Below, one piece after another: positions 16,111-26,569 of a stretch of DNA of 64,000 bases. Source of the stretch: Pedobacter boryungensis (GTDB lineage: Bacteria; Bacteroidota; Bacteroidia; Sphingobacteriales; Sphingobacteriaceae); contig NZ_JABMKV010000003.1 in the NCBI RefSeq assembly GCF_013204825.1, positions 186,001 through 250,000 of the forward strand, read 5' to 3'. Position 1 is the first letter of the stretch, and every line of letters begins with the position of its first letter. The position numbers were made by a program, and so were the translations under genes. Below the pieces are notes generated by a model, which was given only the letters and a program-made list of their open reading frames with translations, ran no database searches and was not told the origin of the DNA.

Positions 16111-19100
16111 ATGAGTATTAGAGAAGAATTAGAGAAACGTATTTTAATTATAGATGGTGCAATGGGTACCATGATTCAACGCTATACGCTAACTGAAGAA
16201 GATTTTAGAGGAGAGCGTTTTAAGAATCACCCATGTGATGTAAAAGGCAATAACGATTTGCTCAACATTACACGTCCTGATATTATAAAGGAAATTCATT
16301 TAGAATATTTAAAAGCAGGTGCTGATATTATAGAAACCAACACCTTTAGTACGCAACGTATTTCCATGGCAGATTACCAAATGGAAGATTTGTCGTACGA
16401 GTTAAGTTTTGAAGGAGCAAGAGTAGCTAAGGAAGCGGTAACAGAATTCATGGCCGCAAATCCAGATAGGAAATGTTTTGTAGCTGGAGCCGTTGGCCCA
16501 ACAAACCGAACACTGTCTATGTCGCCAGATGTAAATGACCCAGGTTTTAGAGCTATTTATTTCGATGAATTAGAAGCCGCTTATTACGAACAAGTTCGCG
16601 GCTTAGTTGATGGTGGAGCTGATGTATTATTGATCGAAACCATATTTGACACATTAAATTGTAAAGCAGCAATTGTTGCTATTAAAAAATACGAGGAAGT
16701 TATTGGCAGAAAACTGGAAATTATGATTTCTGGAACTATTACTGATGCTTCTGGCAGAACATTATCTGGACAAACAGCTGAAGCTTTTTTAAACTCGGTA
16801 ATACACGCTAATCCTCTGAGTATTGGCTTTAATTGTGCATTGGGAGCAAAAGAAATGCGTCCGCATATTGAAGAATTGGCTGAAAAAGCAGGTTGTTATA
16901 TTTCTGCTTATCCAAACGCTGGTTTACCAAATGAATTTGGTGCTTACGATGAATTACCCCATGAAACCGCACACTTGGTAGATGATTTCATCGCATCTGG
17001 TTTTGTAAATATTGTAGGTGGTTGTTGCGGTACAACGCCAGATCATATCGGCTGTATTACCGAAAAAGCAAAAAAAGCAAGTCCAAGAAAAATTCCTACA
17101 GTTGAACCTTATTTGCGCTTAAGCGGATTAGAACCTGTTACCATCACTCCCGAAAGTATATTTGTAAACATTGGTGAAAGAACCAATATTACAGGATCTC
17201 CAAAATTTTCTAAACTAATTTTAGGTGGCGATTATGAAGCTGCTCTTGCTGTTGCATTACAGCAAGTAGAAGGTGGTGCGCAAATCATTGATGTAAATAT
17301 GGATGAGGGCATGATTGATTCGGAAGCTGCAATGACTAAGTTTTTGAATTTAATTGCTTCAGAACCTGATATTGCAAAATTACCCATTATGGTAGATTCA
17401 TCTAAATGGTCGGTAATAGAAAATGGTTTAAAATGTTTACAAGGCAAAGGGATTGTAAACTCTATATCCTTAAAAGAAGGAGAAGAAAAATTTAGAGAAA
17501 GTGCCAAAAAAATTATGCAATATGGCGCAGCGGTTGTGGTAATGGCTTTTGACGAACAAGGTCAAGCAGATAATTACAATCGTAGAACTGAAATTTGCAA
17601 AAGAAGTTATGACATCTTGGTAAATGAAATTGGTTTTCCTCCTCAAGATATTATTTTCGACCCTAATATTTTAACGGTAGCTACAGGTTTAGAAGAGCAC
17701 AACAATTACGCAGTAGATTTTATCAATGCTGCACGTTGGATTAAACAAAACCTGCCTTACGCTAAAGTAAGTGGTGGTGTTTCTAATATTTCATTCTCAT
17801 TTAGAGGAAATAATACAGTTCGCGAAGCCATGCACTCTGCATTTTTGTACCATGCTATTCAGGCTGGTTTAGACATGGGGATTGTGAATGCAGGAATGTT
17901 GGAGGTTTATCAAGAAATTCCACCTGAATTATTGGAACGTGTAGAAGACGTATTATTGAATCGTAGGGATGATGCAACCGAACGTTTGGTAGAATATGCT
18001 GATACCATTAAAAGTAAGGGAAAAGAAATAGTTCGAGATGAGGAATGGCGCAAGGGCACAGTAGAAGAACGCTTATCCCACTCTTTGGTAAAAGGTATTG
18101 TAGAATATTTAGATGATGATGTTGAAGAAGCTCGACAAAAATACCCTCGCCCTATTCAAGTAATTGAAGGTCCGTTAATGGATGGGATGAACATTGTTGG
18201 TGATTTATTCGGCGCCGGAAAAATGTTTTTACCACAAGTTGTAAAATCTGCTAGGGTAATGAAAAAAGCCGTAGCCTATCTCCTACCATTTATTGAGCAA
18301 GAAAAATTAGAAAATCCAGATCAGGATCAAAATTCTTCTGCTGGAAAAGTATTAATGGCAACCGTAAAAGGCGATGTACATGATATCGGAAAAAACATTG
18401 TAGGTGTAGTTTTAGCCTGTAATAACTTCGAAATTGTGGATATGGGCGTAATGGTTCCTGCACAAGATATCATTAAAAAAGCTAAAGAAATTAATGCAGA
18501 TATTATTGGTTTAAGTGGCTTAATTACCCCATCATTAGATGAAATGGTTCATTTTGCGAAGGAAATGGAACGCGAAGGGTTTACTATTCCATTAATTATT
18601 GGTGGCGCTACCACTTCACGTATTCACGCTGCGGTAAAAGTTGCACCTAACTATTCGGGACCGGCAATTCATGTTTTAGATGCATCTCGAAGTGTTACTG
18701 TATGTAGCACATTGATGAACCCAGAAACAAAAGACGAATACGTTGCTGGCATTAGGGCAGAATATGATAAAGCTCGTGAAGCACATTTAAATAAACGTTC
18801 TGATAAACGCTATAAAACAATTGAGGAAGCAAGAACGAATAAATTTAAGTTAGACCTTGAAAAAATTGCGCCAGCGCCAAGTTTCACCGGAACTAAAATA
18901 CTGGAGGACTATCCTTTAACAGAGCTTGTCCCTTATATAGATTGGACACCCTTTTTCCATACATGGGAACTACGAGGAAGTTATCCTAAAATATTTGATG
19001 ATAAATTTGTAGGTACTGAAGCTAAAAAATTATTTGACGATGCTCAAGTACTCTTAAACAAAATTGTAAATGAGAAGTTATTAACTGCCAAAGCAGTATT

Positions 19101-19812
19101 TGGTTTCTGGCCTGCAAATGCCATAGGTGATGATATTGAACTTGAAGTGCAAAGCAATACGCTAAAAGTAGATGAGAAACTGAAAAATGGCAAAGCTGAA
19201 AAGGTACGAATTCACACGTTACGTCAACAAGCCGAAAAAGTAGATGGACAACCCTATTATGCTTTATCCGATTTCATTGCTGATAAAGACAGTGGCATTC
19301 AGGATTATTTTGGTGGTTTTGCAGTTACAACTGGGATAGGCTGTGATGAATTAGTTGCCGATTTCGAAAAGAACCACGACGACTATAATAGTATTATGGT
19401 AAAAGCATTGGCTGATAGATTAGCAGAAGCTTTTGCAGAAAAACTACATGAACTTGTTCGCAAGGATTATTGGGGTTATGCGAAAGAAGAAGTTTTAACC
19501 AATGAACAATTAATCAAGGAAGAATATAAAGGAATCCGTCCGGCGCCTGGTTATCCGGCTTGTCCAGAACATACCGAAAAAGGAACCTTGTTTGCATTAT
19601 TAGATGCCGAAGAAAAGATTGGTTTAAAAATTACCGAAAGTTATGCCATGTACCCAACTGCAGCTGTTAGTGGTTTTTATTTCTCCCATCCCGATTCTCG
19701 CTATTTTGGATTAGGAAAAATTACCAAGGAACAAGTTCAAGATTATGCTCTTAGAAAAGAAATGGATCTGGAAGATGCAGAGCGATGGCTGAGCCCGAAC
19801 CTTGCATACTAG
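16111..19812 (+). CDS. metH: Cobalamin-dependent methionine synthase, full length
   Basis: Transfers the methyl group of methyl-tetrahydrofolate through cobalamin to homocysteine, forming methionine. All four modules are present in 1233 residues: the homocysteine/zinc domain (about 1-330, zinc cysteines in FNCALGA and [11 protein letters not shown]), the pterin-binding domain (about 350-620, starting [13 protein letters not shown]), the cobalamin domain (about 650-900, DVHDIGKN with axial His757) and the C-terminal SAM-dependent reactivation domain ([16 protein letters not shown]). The ATG at 16111 gives the start [21 protein letters not shown]. It is controlled by the SAM riboswitch, and metF downstream supplies its substrate. 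Confidence 0.97.
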   Translation: MSIREELEKRILIIDGAMGTMIQRYTLTEEDFRGERFKNHPCDVKGNNDLLNITRPDIIKEIHLEYLKAGADIIETNTFSTQRISMADYQMEDLSYELSFEGARVAKEAVTEFMAANPDRKCFVAGAVGPTNRTLSMSPDVNDPGFRAIYFDELEAAYYEQVRGLVDGGADVLLIETIFDTLNCKAAIVAIKKYEEVIGRKLEIMISGTITDASGRTLSGQTAEAFLNSVIHANPLSIGFNCALGAKEMRPHIEELAEKAGCYISAYPNAGLPNEFGAYDELPHETAHLVDDFIASGFVNIVGGCCGTTPDHIGCITEKAKKASPRKIPTVEPYLRLSGLEPVTITPESIFVNIGERTNITGSPKFSKLILGGDYEAALAVALQQVEGGAQIIDVNMDEGMIDSEAAMTKFLNLIASEPDIAKLPIMVDSSKWSVIENGLKCLQGKGIVNSISLKEGEEKFRESAKKIMQYGAAVVVMAFDEQGQADNYNRRTEICKRSYDILVNEIGFPPQDIIFDPNILTVATGLEEHNNYAVDFINAARWIKQNLPYAKVSGGVSNISFSFRGNNTVREAMHSAFLYHAIQAGLDMGIVNAGMLEVYQEIPPELLERVEDVLLNRRDDATERLVEYADTIKSKGKEIVRDEEWRKGTVEERLSHSLVKGIVEYLDDDVEEARQKYPRPIQVIEGPLMDGMNIVGDLFGAGKMFLPQVVKSARVMKKAVAYLLPFIEQEKLENPDQDQNSSAGKVLMATVKGDVHDIGKNIVGVVLACNNFEIVDMGVMVPAQDIIKKAKEINADIIGLSGLITPSLDEMVHFAKEMEREGFTIPLIIGGATTSRIHAAVKVAPNYSGPAIHVLDASRSVTVCSTLMNPETKDEYVAGIRAEYDKAREAHLNKRSDKRYKTIEEARTNKFKLDLEKIAPAPSFTGTKILEDYPLTELVPYIDWTPFFHTWELRGSYPKIFDDKFVGTEAKKLFDDAQVLLNKIVNEKLLTAKAVFGFWPANAIGDDIELEVQSNTLKVDEKLKNGKAEKVRIHTLRQQAEKVDGQPYYALSDFIADKDSGIQDYFGGFAVTTGIGCDELVADFEKNHDDYNSIMVKALADRLAEAFAEKLHELVRKDYWGYAKEEVLTNEQLIKEEYKGIRPAPGYPACPEHTEKGTLFALLDAEEKIGLKITESYAMYPTAAVSGFYFSHPDSRYFGLGKITKEQVQDYALRKEMDLEDAERWLSPNLAY

Positions 19813-19879
19813 TTTGTTGGATGTTTCGTTGTTTCGTTTTTTAGATAGTGCAGTTTAAATAATTTACTGGTTAAGTAAA

Positions 19880-20275
19880 ATGGCATATAATAAGTATACA
19901 GAATTAGAGGTGTGGAAAAAGGCAAGAGCATTTGCATCTCATATTTATTTGCTTACATCCAAATTTCCGAAAGAAGAAGTTTATGGTTTAACTTCCCAAA
20001 TTAGGAGATGTGCAATTTCTGTTCCTTCGAATATTGCAGAAGGTAGTGGTAGACAACATGCCAAAGAAACTATCCAGTTTTTAACTATAGCTCGAGGATC
20101 ACTTTACGAACTTGAAACCCAACTTTATATTTCAAAGGACATTTCAATTATTTCTGATGAACAATTGAATAGTTGTATTATAGAAATTGAGATTTTAGGC
20201 AAGCTAATAAATGGCTACATAAGATACATTAGCTCAACTATTCAGAAACCAAATAACAAACTACCAACCAACTAA
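19880..20275 (+). CDS. Four-helix-bundle (23S rRNA intervening-sequence type) protein
   Basis: A 131-residue protein of the four-helix-bundle family first known from rRNA intervening sequences. Signatures are YTELEVWKKARAFASHIY, FPKEEVYGLTSQIRRCAISVPSNIAEGSGR and FLTIARGSLYELETQLYIS. It has no catalytic motif and its function is unknown; these genes occur singly in many Bacteroidota. Here it lies between metH and metF, 67 nt after metH and 9 nt before metF, splitting an otherwise sensible pair. The flanks at 19814-19845 and 20245-20281 are TTG/CAA-rich simple sequence, which may mark an insertion. Confidence 0.9.
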   Translation: MAYNKYTELEVWKKARAFASHIYLLTSKFPKEEVYGLTSQIRRCAISVPSNIAEGSGRQHAKETIQFLTIARGSLYELETQLYISKDISIISDEQLNSCIIEIEILGKLINGYIRYISSTIQKPNNKLPTN

Positions 20276-20284
20276 TCAACTAGA

Positions 20285-21238
20285 ATGAAGATTACAGATC
20301 ATATAAAAAACGCAAAGGGTAAAACCTTATTCTCATTTGAGCTTTTACCACCAGTAAAAGGTAAAAGCATTCAAGCTATTTACAATGCTATTGATCCATT
20401 AATGGAATTCAATCCACCGTTTATTGATGTAACTTATCATCGTGAAGATTATATTTATAAGCAGCATGAAACTGGTCTGTTAGAAAAAATATCGTACAGA
20501 AAAAGACCAGGTACAGTTGCTATTTGTGCAGCAATTATTAATAAATATAAAGTTGATGCTGTTCCACATTTAATTTGTGGTGGATTTACCAAAGAAGAAA
20601 CTGAGAATGCATTAATCGATTTGCAATTTTTAGGAATTGATAATGTACTAGTTTTACGTGGAGATGCTCGTCATGCAGATTCTAGTTTTATTCCAACCCC
20701 AGGTGGTCATGCGTATGCAACAGATCTTTTGGAGCAAGTAATGAACATGAATAATGGCCGCTATTTACATGAAGATCATGATGCTTTTAAAACAGACTTT
20801 TGTATTGGTGTTGCTGGATATCCTGAAAAGCATTTTGAAGCACCTAATCTAAAAACTGACTTCAAATATTTGAAAAAGAAAGTAGATATGGGCGCAGAGT
20901 TTATCGTAACTCAAATGTTTTTTGATAATTCTAAATATGTCGATTTCGTAAAAAAATGTCGCGAAAATGGAATTAATGTGCCCATCATCCCTGGTTTGAA
21001 GCCAATCACCTCATCTAAACAATTAATCAGTTTACCAAAAGTATTTCATATAGATTTACCTGAAGACTTGAGCGAAGCTATCCATAATTGCAAAAGCGAA
21101 GCAGAGGTTAAAGAAGTTGGTATAGAATTTATGATTACCCAGTGCAAAGAGTTGGTTAAAATTGGAGCTCCTGTACTACACTTTTATACGATGAGTAATC
21201 CAGAACCAACTAAGAGAATAGCACAAGCAATATTTTAA
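20285..21238 (+). CDS. metF: Methylenetetrahydrofolate reductase
   Basis: Reduces 5,10-methylene-tetrahydrofolate to 5-methyl-tetrahydrofolate, the methyl donor for MetH. The 317-residue TIM-barrel flavoprotein opens with the family catalytic strand KTLFSFELLPPVKG, then has VDAVPHLICGGFTKEETENAL, NVLVLRGDARHADSSF with the flavin-site Asp, and EFIVTQMFFDNSKYVDFVKKCR. It ends with PVLHFYTMSNPEPTKRI. The gene is last in the metH unit, and a symmetrical hairpin separates it from the convergent thr operon. Confidence 0.95.
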   Translation: MKITDHIKNAKGKTLFSFELLPPVKGKSIQAIYNAIDPLMEFNPPFIDVTYHREDYIYKQHETGLLEKISYRKRPGTVAICAAIINKYKVDAVPHLICGGFTKEETENALIDLQFLGIDNVLVLRGDARHADSSFIPTPGGHAYATDLLEQVMNMNNGRYLHEDHDAFKTDFCIGVAGYPEKHFEAPNLKTDFKYLKKKVDMGAEFIVTQMFFDNSKYVDFVKKCRENGINVPIIPGLKPITSSKQLISLPKVFHIDLPEDLSEAIHNCKSEAEVKEVGIEFMITQCKELVKIGAPVLHFYTMSNPEPTKRIAQAIF

Positions 21239-21245
21239 CACAATA

Positions 21246-21299
21246 ACACATACAAACATAGACATACATCTAAATTATGTTCTCTATGTTTCTATGTGT
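21246..21299. terminator. Bidirectional hairpin between metF and thrC
   Basis: The arm at 21246-21262 is the reverse complement of 21283-21299 over 17 bp with one mismatch. It sits between two convergent operons and can act on both strands. T runs are short, so efficiency is uncertain. Confidence 0.65.
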
Positions 21300-21308
21300 A
21301 TAATTAGT

Positions 21309-22622
21309 TTATTGATCTCCCATTAACAAATATTCCTTAAACCCTTCAAAATCCTTACCCAATTCACTATACAGTTCTACCTTGTTTTTTAAGGTTTCTA
21401 CTTGCGCTGGCAACTCGATTTTAGATTGCATTTCTGCTGAAAAAACTTCAGGAAATTTACATGCATGAGCAGTGGATAAAAACACTTTAACACCTTTATC
21501 TGTAGGATTTTTTTCAGCATAAGCTTTAGTTGCTAGATAAGCAATTGCGGTATGCGGACAGGCAATGTAGTTGAATTTATCAAAGATCTCTTTTATACCT
21601 GCTAAGGTTTCCTCGTCTGTAAAACGATAGGCTTTTACTAATTCTTGAATCACTTTTCTATCGGTATTAAACAAATCCATGATGCGTACCCAATTACTTG
21701 GCGCACCGACATCCATGGCGTTGGCATAAGTTTGTACAGATGGTTTAGTTTCATAAATTCCACTCTCTAAAAAGCGTGGAACCGTATCATTTGCATTAGT
21801 TGCTGCAATAAACTGATGCACTGGTAAACCCATTTTATAGGCTAATAATCCTGCACCTATGTTTCCGAAATTTCCACTAGGCACCGAAAAAACCACCTCT
21901 TTAAATCCTTTTCTTTTCAATTGCGCATACGCATTGAAATAATAAAAAGTCTGCGGAATTAGTCTTGCTATATTAATTGAATTAGCAGAAGTTAATCGGA
22001 ACTTAGCCTTCAACTCCTCATCTGCAAAAGCTTGTTTCACTAAGGCCTGGCAATCATCAAAAGTTCCATCAATTGCAATTGCCCTAACGTTTTTGCCATT
22101 AGTGGTAAGTTGCAAACGTTGCACTTCGCTTACCTTTCCCTTCGGAAACAGAATAGTAACCCTAGTATTAGGCACACCTAAAAAGCCCAAAGCAACTGCT
22201 CCGCCAGTATCACCTGAAGTAGCCACTAAAACATCTAATAACAATTCGCCATCTTTTAAGAAATAAGCCATTACTCTACTCATAAATCGAGCACCAAAAT
22301 CTTTAAAAGCTAAAGAAGGGCCATGAAACAATTCGAGCACAAATGTATCTTCATCCAATTTGACAAGAGGTGCATCAAAATTTACGGCATCTTCTACTAA
22401 AGCTTTCAAATCAGCGGTAGGAATTTCATCTTTCAACAAGGTTGATGCGATTTGATACGCAATTTCTGGCAAGGAATATTTCTCGATGTGATCGAGAAAT
22501 TCTTTTTCTAATTGAGGAATGTTCAAGGGCATGTATAGGCCTTTATCTAGTGGCATGCTATTAAAAACTGCCTCTTGAAAGGAAACACGTAAATCTTTAT
22601 TGTTGGTTGAGTATAGTTTCAT
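21309..22622 (-). CDS. thrC: Threonine synthase
   Basis: PLP enzyme converting O-phosphohomoserine to threonine. The 437-residue protein carries the PLP lysine Lys107 in HGPSLAFKDFGARFM, the phosphate-binding segment VATSGDTGGAVALGF and SVPSGNFGNIGAGLLA. Its N-terminus (MKLYSTNNKDLRVSFQEAVF) matches the class that includes E. coli ThrC. It lies last in thrA-thrB-thrC, 25 nt after thrB. Regulation is via the attenuator upstream of thrA. Confidence 0.96.
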   Translation of the reverse strand: MKLYSTNNKDLRVSFQEAVFNSMPLDKGLYMPLNIPQLEKEFLDHIEKYSLPEIAYQIASTLLKDEIPTADLKALVEDAVNFDAPLVKLDEDTFVLELFHGPSLAFKDFGARFMSRVMAYFLKDGELLLDVLVATSGDTGGAVALGFLGVPNTRVTILFPKGKVSEVQRLQLTTNGKNVRAIAIDGTFDDCQALVKQAFADEELKAKFRLTSANSINIARLIPQTFYYFNAYAQLKRKGFKEVVFSVPSGNFGNIGAGLLAYKMGLPVHQFIAATNANDTVPRFLESGIYETKPSVQTYANAMDVGAPSNWVRIMDLFNTDRKVIQELVKAYRFTDEETLAGIKEIFDKFNYIACPHTAIAYLATKAYAEKNPTDKGVKVFLSTAHACKFPEVFSAEMQSKIELPAQVETLKNKVELYSELGKDFEGFKEYLLMGDQ

Positions 22623-22647
22623 TTAATTTATTGATTGCAGTATCCAA

Positions 22648-23577
22648 TTATATTGCTCTTGGTCCCTCAGCATTTACTGAAGAAACATAAGCGTTACTAT
22701 TGATATTTAATTTTGTTAAATGTTTTTGTTGGGCAGTTGTTATTTTCCTAGCGGTTGTTTCATCTTTGGCTAATGCAAAAACAGACGGACCAGAGCCTGA
22801 AATCCCGAAACCTACAGCTCCATTTTCCATAGCAAGTGCTCTCAAAGTTTCGAACCCTGGAATTAGGATAGAGCGAGTTGGTTCTATCAAAACATCCTTC
22901 ATACTTCTACCTACCAGATCGATATCGTTTAAGAACAAGCCACTCACCAAACCAGCCACATTTCCCCATTGCGTAACCGCATCTTTCAATAAAACTTTAG
23001 CACGTATCATTTGTCGAGCATCTTTAGTAGGCACTTCCACTTCTGGATAAACAATGGCCGCGAATAAGTCCTTGGGTGTTGGCAAAGCAATTAAATCCAA
23101 TGGTTCATAGCTGCGAACCAAAACAAAACCACCTATTAATGCTGGTGCCACATTATCTGCATGACCATAGCCACAAGCCAGTTCCTCACCCTTCATTGCG
23201 AATGGAACCAATTCTTTTGCGGTCAGCGAGTTGCCCATTAGCTGATTAATAGCATATAAACCCGCAACCGTACTTGCCGAACTAGAACCTAATCCGCTAC
23301 CTATTGGCATCTTTTTATGTAGTTCAATTTCTACCCCAATATCTTCTCTATTTAAGTGTCTTAGATAATGTTGTACACTTGCACTCACCGTATTTTTTGC
23401 AGAATCTAATGGTAAACGGCCATCATCTCCTGTAATTTTCAATAAACGAACACCAGGTTCATCAACCAAGCGCATCACTACTTCATCTCCAGGTTCATTC
23501 ACAGCAAACCCTAGAACATCAAATCCACAAACTACGTTGGCAACAGTGGCAGGAGCGAAAACTTTTATTTCTTTCAT
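22648..23577 (-). CDS. thrB: Homoserine kinase
   Basis: GHMP-family kinase phosphorylating L-homoserine with ATP. In 309 residues it has the start MKEIKVFAPATVANVVCGFD, the ATP loop MPIGSGLGSSSASTVAGL and the C-terminal GHMP motif VGFGISGSGPSVFALAKD. It starts 2 nt after the thrA stop codon, which is consistent with coupled translation in the operon. Confidence 0.95.
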   Translation of the reverse strand: MKEIKVFAPATVANVVCGFDVLGFAVNEPGDEVVMRLVDEPGVRLLKITGDDGRLPLDSAKNTVSASVQHYLRHLNREDIGVEIELHKKMPIGSGLGSSSASTVAGLYAINQLMGNSLTAKELVPFAMKGEELACGYGHADNVAPALIGGFVLVRSYEPLDLIALPTPKDLFAAIVYPEVEVPTKDARQMIRAKVLLKDAVTQWGNVAGLVSGLFLNDIDLVGRSMKDVLIEPTRSILIPGFETLRALAMENGAVGFGISGSGPSVFALAKDETTARKITTAQQKHLTKLNINSNAYVSSVNAEGPRAI

Positions 23578-23579
23578 AT

Positions 23580-26039
23580 TTATGCTTTTTCGCCTCCTAC
23601 ATTTATAATATCGGCAAACACTCCTGCAGCAGTAACCTCTGCGCCAGCACCTGGCCCTTTTACCACTAACGGACGTTCTTTATATCGATCTGTAGTGAAA
23701 GAAATAATATTATCACTTCCCGAGAGCATATAAAATGGATGGTTTTCATCTACCATTTGTAAAGTGATCGATGCTTTACCATCTTCCAATTTCCCTATAT
23801 ATCTAAGCACTTTTTTGCTCGCCTCTGCTTCTTGCTTCAGCTTAGTGAAATAAGCTGCATTCAGTTCTAATTGATGATAAAACTCTTCCACAGTTGGAGC
23901 TTGTAAGCAAGCATCTGGCAACATATTCTGAATACTCACATCAGATTCTTCGAAAGCATAACCAGCATCGCGGGCAAGAATCAACATCTTACGCATAAAG
24001 TCTTTCCCATTCAAATCATCTCTTGGATCTGGCTCTGTGTAACCCAATTCTTGTGCTTCTTTTACTACATCATGGAAAGCAGCATCACCTTTAAAATGAT
24101 TAAAGATATAAGAGATTGTTCCTGATAAAATCGCTTCAATCCGAGCTATTTTATCCCCGCTCATCATTAAATCTTTTAAAGTTCTAATAATTGGTAAACC
24201 TGCACCCACATTCGTTTCATAATAAAAGTCGACGCCAAATTTGCGAGCTGTATTTTTAAACATTTCATACTGCGCAAAACTGGCCGAATTCCCAATTTTA
24301 TTACAGGTAACCACAGAAATACTTGACTCGAAAATACCTTGGTAAAAAGGTACCGGTTGCGGACTTGCCGTATTATCTACAAATACACAGTTTGGTAAGT
24401 TCATGGCTTTCATTTTTGCAACAAACTCTTCCAAATTAGCACTTTCCCCTCCTGTATTAAGTGTTTCTTCCCAGTTTTCTAAAGCAATGCCATTGGGCGA
24501 TAAAAGCATTTTTCGGGTGTTACTAATCCCCATTATTTTTACTTGCAAATCATTATTTTTAGCCAAGAAAGGCATTTGAACCTGTAACTGTTTAAATAAT
24601 GTTTTACTAATATTGCCAGTTCCCAAACAGAAAACATGCAGTGTTTTATTCAATGAAGTATAAAAAGCATCATGTACTGCATTTACCGCTTTAGATAAAT
24701 CTGCTTTTGCAATAATTACCGAGATGTTATATTCTGATGATCCTTGTGCAATAGCATGAACATTCACTCCGTTTCTACCCAATGCATGAAACAATTTGCC
24801 CGAAATACCAGGTGTGTGTTTCATGTTTTCACCCACAATAGCTAAAACTGCTAAACCATTTTCTACTTCTGGTTGCTCTAGTTTTTTGGCTTGTAATTCT
24901 AAATCGAATTCCTTAGAAATCAGTTTTACGGCCTTAATCGCATCAGACGGTTTTACCGCGAAAGTAATACTATGTTCTGAAGATGATTGAGTAATTAGCA
25001 CCACATTAATTTGCTCTCGAGATAGCAATGAAAATAATCTTCCACTAAAACCAGCTTTACCCACCATTCCGCTTCCAGCCAAGTTTACAATACTTATTTC
25101 ATCTATAGAAGAGATACCCTTTATAGGCAAAGCCGATGCTTTTGCGCCATGACGAATGTAAGTTCCTTCAAAAGCTACATCAAATGTATTTTTAATAACA
25201 ATAGGAATTTGCTTTAAAAAAGCAGGCGTCATAGTAGGTGGATAAATAACTTTTGCACCAAAATAAGACAGCTCCATGGCTTCAATATAACTTAATTCTG
25301 GTAATGAAAATGCTTTCTTCACTATACGTGGATCGGCAGTCATCATTCCATTTACATCAGTCCAAATTTGTATTTCATTGGCATTTAAAGCCGATCCTAA
25401 AATCGCTGCAGTATAATCGCTACCGCCCCTACCCAACGTAGTCACACGATTAGCATCATTACTAGCAATAAAACCAGTTACAAAAAGCATTTTACCTGCA
25501 TTGCTTTGGTAAAAATCTTTAACCAAAAAATCAGTTAATTGCGTGTCTACTTTAGCCTGCCCAAAATTGCTATCAGTTTTAATAAATTGAGTTGCATCTG
25601 CAAAAACTGCTTCAGAGAATTTCTGCTTTGCAATATGGCTAATCATTAAAGTCGAGCAGCGCTCACCGTAACTTAGTACCAAATCTTTTGCCTGTAAACT
25701 TATCTCTTGCAAGTTATAAATGGCTTGCAGTAATTCTTCCAATTCGTTAAAGTACAATTTCAACTTCGTTAAAACTGGGTTTTGAGCAGCAGCAGGCAGT
25801 AATGCCCTAATCACATCAAAATGTCTTTGTTCTATTAACTTTAACTCTTCGCTGTAATCTTGTCCCAAAGCAGCTTTTTCTGCCATTGCTGTAAGCAAAT
25901 TAGTAACGCCACTCATTGCCGATAAAACCACTATTGGTTTTTCCTGTTGTTGATTTTCCTTTGTTAAGATGTTCAATAAAGCACTAATGCTTTCTACTGA
26001 ACCTACTGAAGTACCGCCAAATTTTAAAATGTTCATCAT
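23580..26039 (-). CDS. thrA: Bifunctional aspartokinase/homoserine dehydrogenase
   Basis: Catalyses the first step (aspartate to aspartyl phosphate) and the third step (semialdehyde to homoserine) of the threonine branch. The N-terminal aspartokinase has NILKFGGTSVGS and GRGGSDYTAAILG. Two ACT regulatory domains follow at about 315-460 (SIVNLAGSGMVGKAG and VLAIVGENMKHTPG). The C-terminal homoserine dehydrogenase (about 465-815) has VFCLGTGNISKTLFKQL and YYETNVGAGLPIIRTL. At 819 residues it is full length. Two adjacent ATGs (26039 and 26036) are possible starts. The start lies just past an intrinsic terminator, which makes it the controlled gene of the attenuator. Confidence 0.96.
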   Translation of the reverse strand: MMNILKFGGTSVGSVESISALLNILTKENQQQEKPIVVLSAMSGVTNLLTAMAEKAALGQDYSEELKLIEQRHFDVIRALLPAAAQNPVLTKLKLYFNELEELLQAIYNLQEISLQAKDLVLSYGERCSTLMISHIAKQKFSEAVFADATQFIKTDSNFGQAKVDTQLTDFLVKDFYQSNAGKMLFVTGFIASNDANRVTTLGRGGSDYTAAILGSALNANEIQIWTDVNGMMTADPRIVKKAFSLPELSYIEAMELSYFGAKVIYPPTMTPAFLKQIPIVIKNTFDVAFEGTYIRHGAKASALPIKGISSIDEISIVNLAGSGMVGKAGFSGRLFSLLSREQINVVLITQSSSEHSITFAVKPSDAIKAVKLISKEFDLELQAKKLEQPEVENGLAVLAIVGENMKHTPGISGKLFHALGRNGVNVHAIAQGSSEYNISVIIAKADLSKAVNAVHDAFYTSLNKTLHVFCLGTGNISKTLFKQLQVQMPFLAKNNDLQVKIMGISNTRKMLLSPNGIALENWEETLNTGGESANLEEFVAKMKAMNLPNCVFVDNTASPQPVPFYQGIFESSISVVTCNKIGNSASFAQYEMFKNTARKFGVDFYYETNVGAGLPIIRTLKDLMMSGDKIARIEAILSGTISYIFNHFKGDAAFHDVVKEAQELGYTEPDPRDDLNGKDFMRKMLILARDAGYAFEESDVSIQNMLPDACLQAPTVEEFYHQLELNAAYFTKLKQEAEASKKVLRYIGKLEDGKASITLQMVDENHPFYMLSGSDNIISFTTDRYKERPLVVKGPGAGAEVTAAGVFADIINVGGEKA

Positions 26040-26045
26040 AATGGG

Positions 26046-26084
26046 TTAAAAAAAAAGCGCTCCCGATTTTCTCGGGAGCGCTTT
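26046..26084 (-). terminator. thr attenuator (intrinsic terminator before thrA)
   Basis: On the minus strand, a perfect 13-bp stem (arms 26072-26084 and 26054-26066, core GCGCTCCCGA) with a 5-nt loop is followed by a run of T residues ending about 8 nt before the thrA ATG. It is a strong terminator sitting between leader peptide and operon, not at an operon end, so it should act as an attenuator. Confidence 0.92.
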
Positions 26085-26108
26085 ATATGTTGTGTTTCAA
26101 TTATACCA

Positions 26109-26180
26109 CTAGCGTTTCCCCATCAGGCATTGGCCTGTTGTTGATGTAATAATGGTAATAATCGTGTTGTTAAAAATCAT
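26109..26180 (-). CDS. thrL: thr operon leader peptide (23 aa, Thr/Ile-rich)
   Basis: A 23-codon reading frame from ATG at 26180 to TAG at 26109-26111. Residues 4-15 are N-N-T-I-I-T-I-I-T-S-T-T, and the whole peptide has five Thr and five Ile. This mirrors the Thr/Ile-rich thrL of E. coli in composition, but the gene is too short for usual gene finders. It precedes the terminator by 24 nt. A ribosome stalling on uncharged Thr- or Ile-tRNA would leave the terminator unformed and let thrABC be read. After the peptide, AGGC...GCCT (26125-26136) offers a competing short hairpin. I did not work out the antiterminator in full. Confidence 0.85.
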   Translation of the reverse strand: MIFNNTIITIITSTTGQCLMGKR

Positions 26181-26569
26181 TTCTTTTTCTTAGTGTATTT
26201 TCTACACCGCTAAGTAGATAATTATTTTTTACAATGTCAAGAGTTCATCTTAAATAAATTCATTTTTTTATCAAATCTTTTAAAGATTTACGAAATTCAT
26301 AAAAATGCACCCCTTTTTTTATCTTATTTTTAATGAATTTAAAAAAGTACCGCAGTTAAAATCGGAGCGGTTTTGCAATTCTCTTTATTTGCTAAACCTG
26401 ATTGCAACGAAAATCATTTTGAGCTTAATCCTGAGCTTGTGGGAGGAAGCTAAAAAGATTGTAGTGTAAAGCAGGACTTGCTTGAATTGAAATACTGAAA
26501 CTGCTTTTCAAAATACCCATCTCACATTTTCTATCTTACCTCTTTACATTTTATTTACATTTGTGCTTT
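26181..26569. other. Intergenic region between thr leader and rsgA
   Basis: Divergent promoter region without a credible gene. On the thr side there is a TTGACA at about 26233-26238 (minus strand), but no clear -7 box could be fixed. At 26401-26470 the sequence resembles worn dispersed-repeat DNA. The rsgA -7 box is annotated separately. Confidence 0.5.
26556..26563 (+). promoter_or_regulatory. -7 promoter box of rsgA
   Basis: TACATTTG is a perfect TAnnTTTG match. Its last base is 7 nt before the rsgA ATG, so transcription would begin at or within 1-2 nt of the start codon. No TTTG -33 box is obvious. Confidence 0.5.

Noticed and set aside
26181-26260. Promoter of the thr leader
   Set aside because: A TTGACA is present on the minus strand but no TAnnTTTG box at the right distance, so no site is claimed.
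26401-26480. Possible third copy of a dispersed repeat
   Set aside because: The resemblance (for example TTGAGCTTAATCCTGAGC) is too worn, and no second arm was found.
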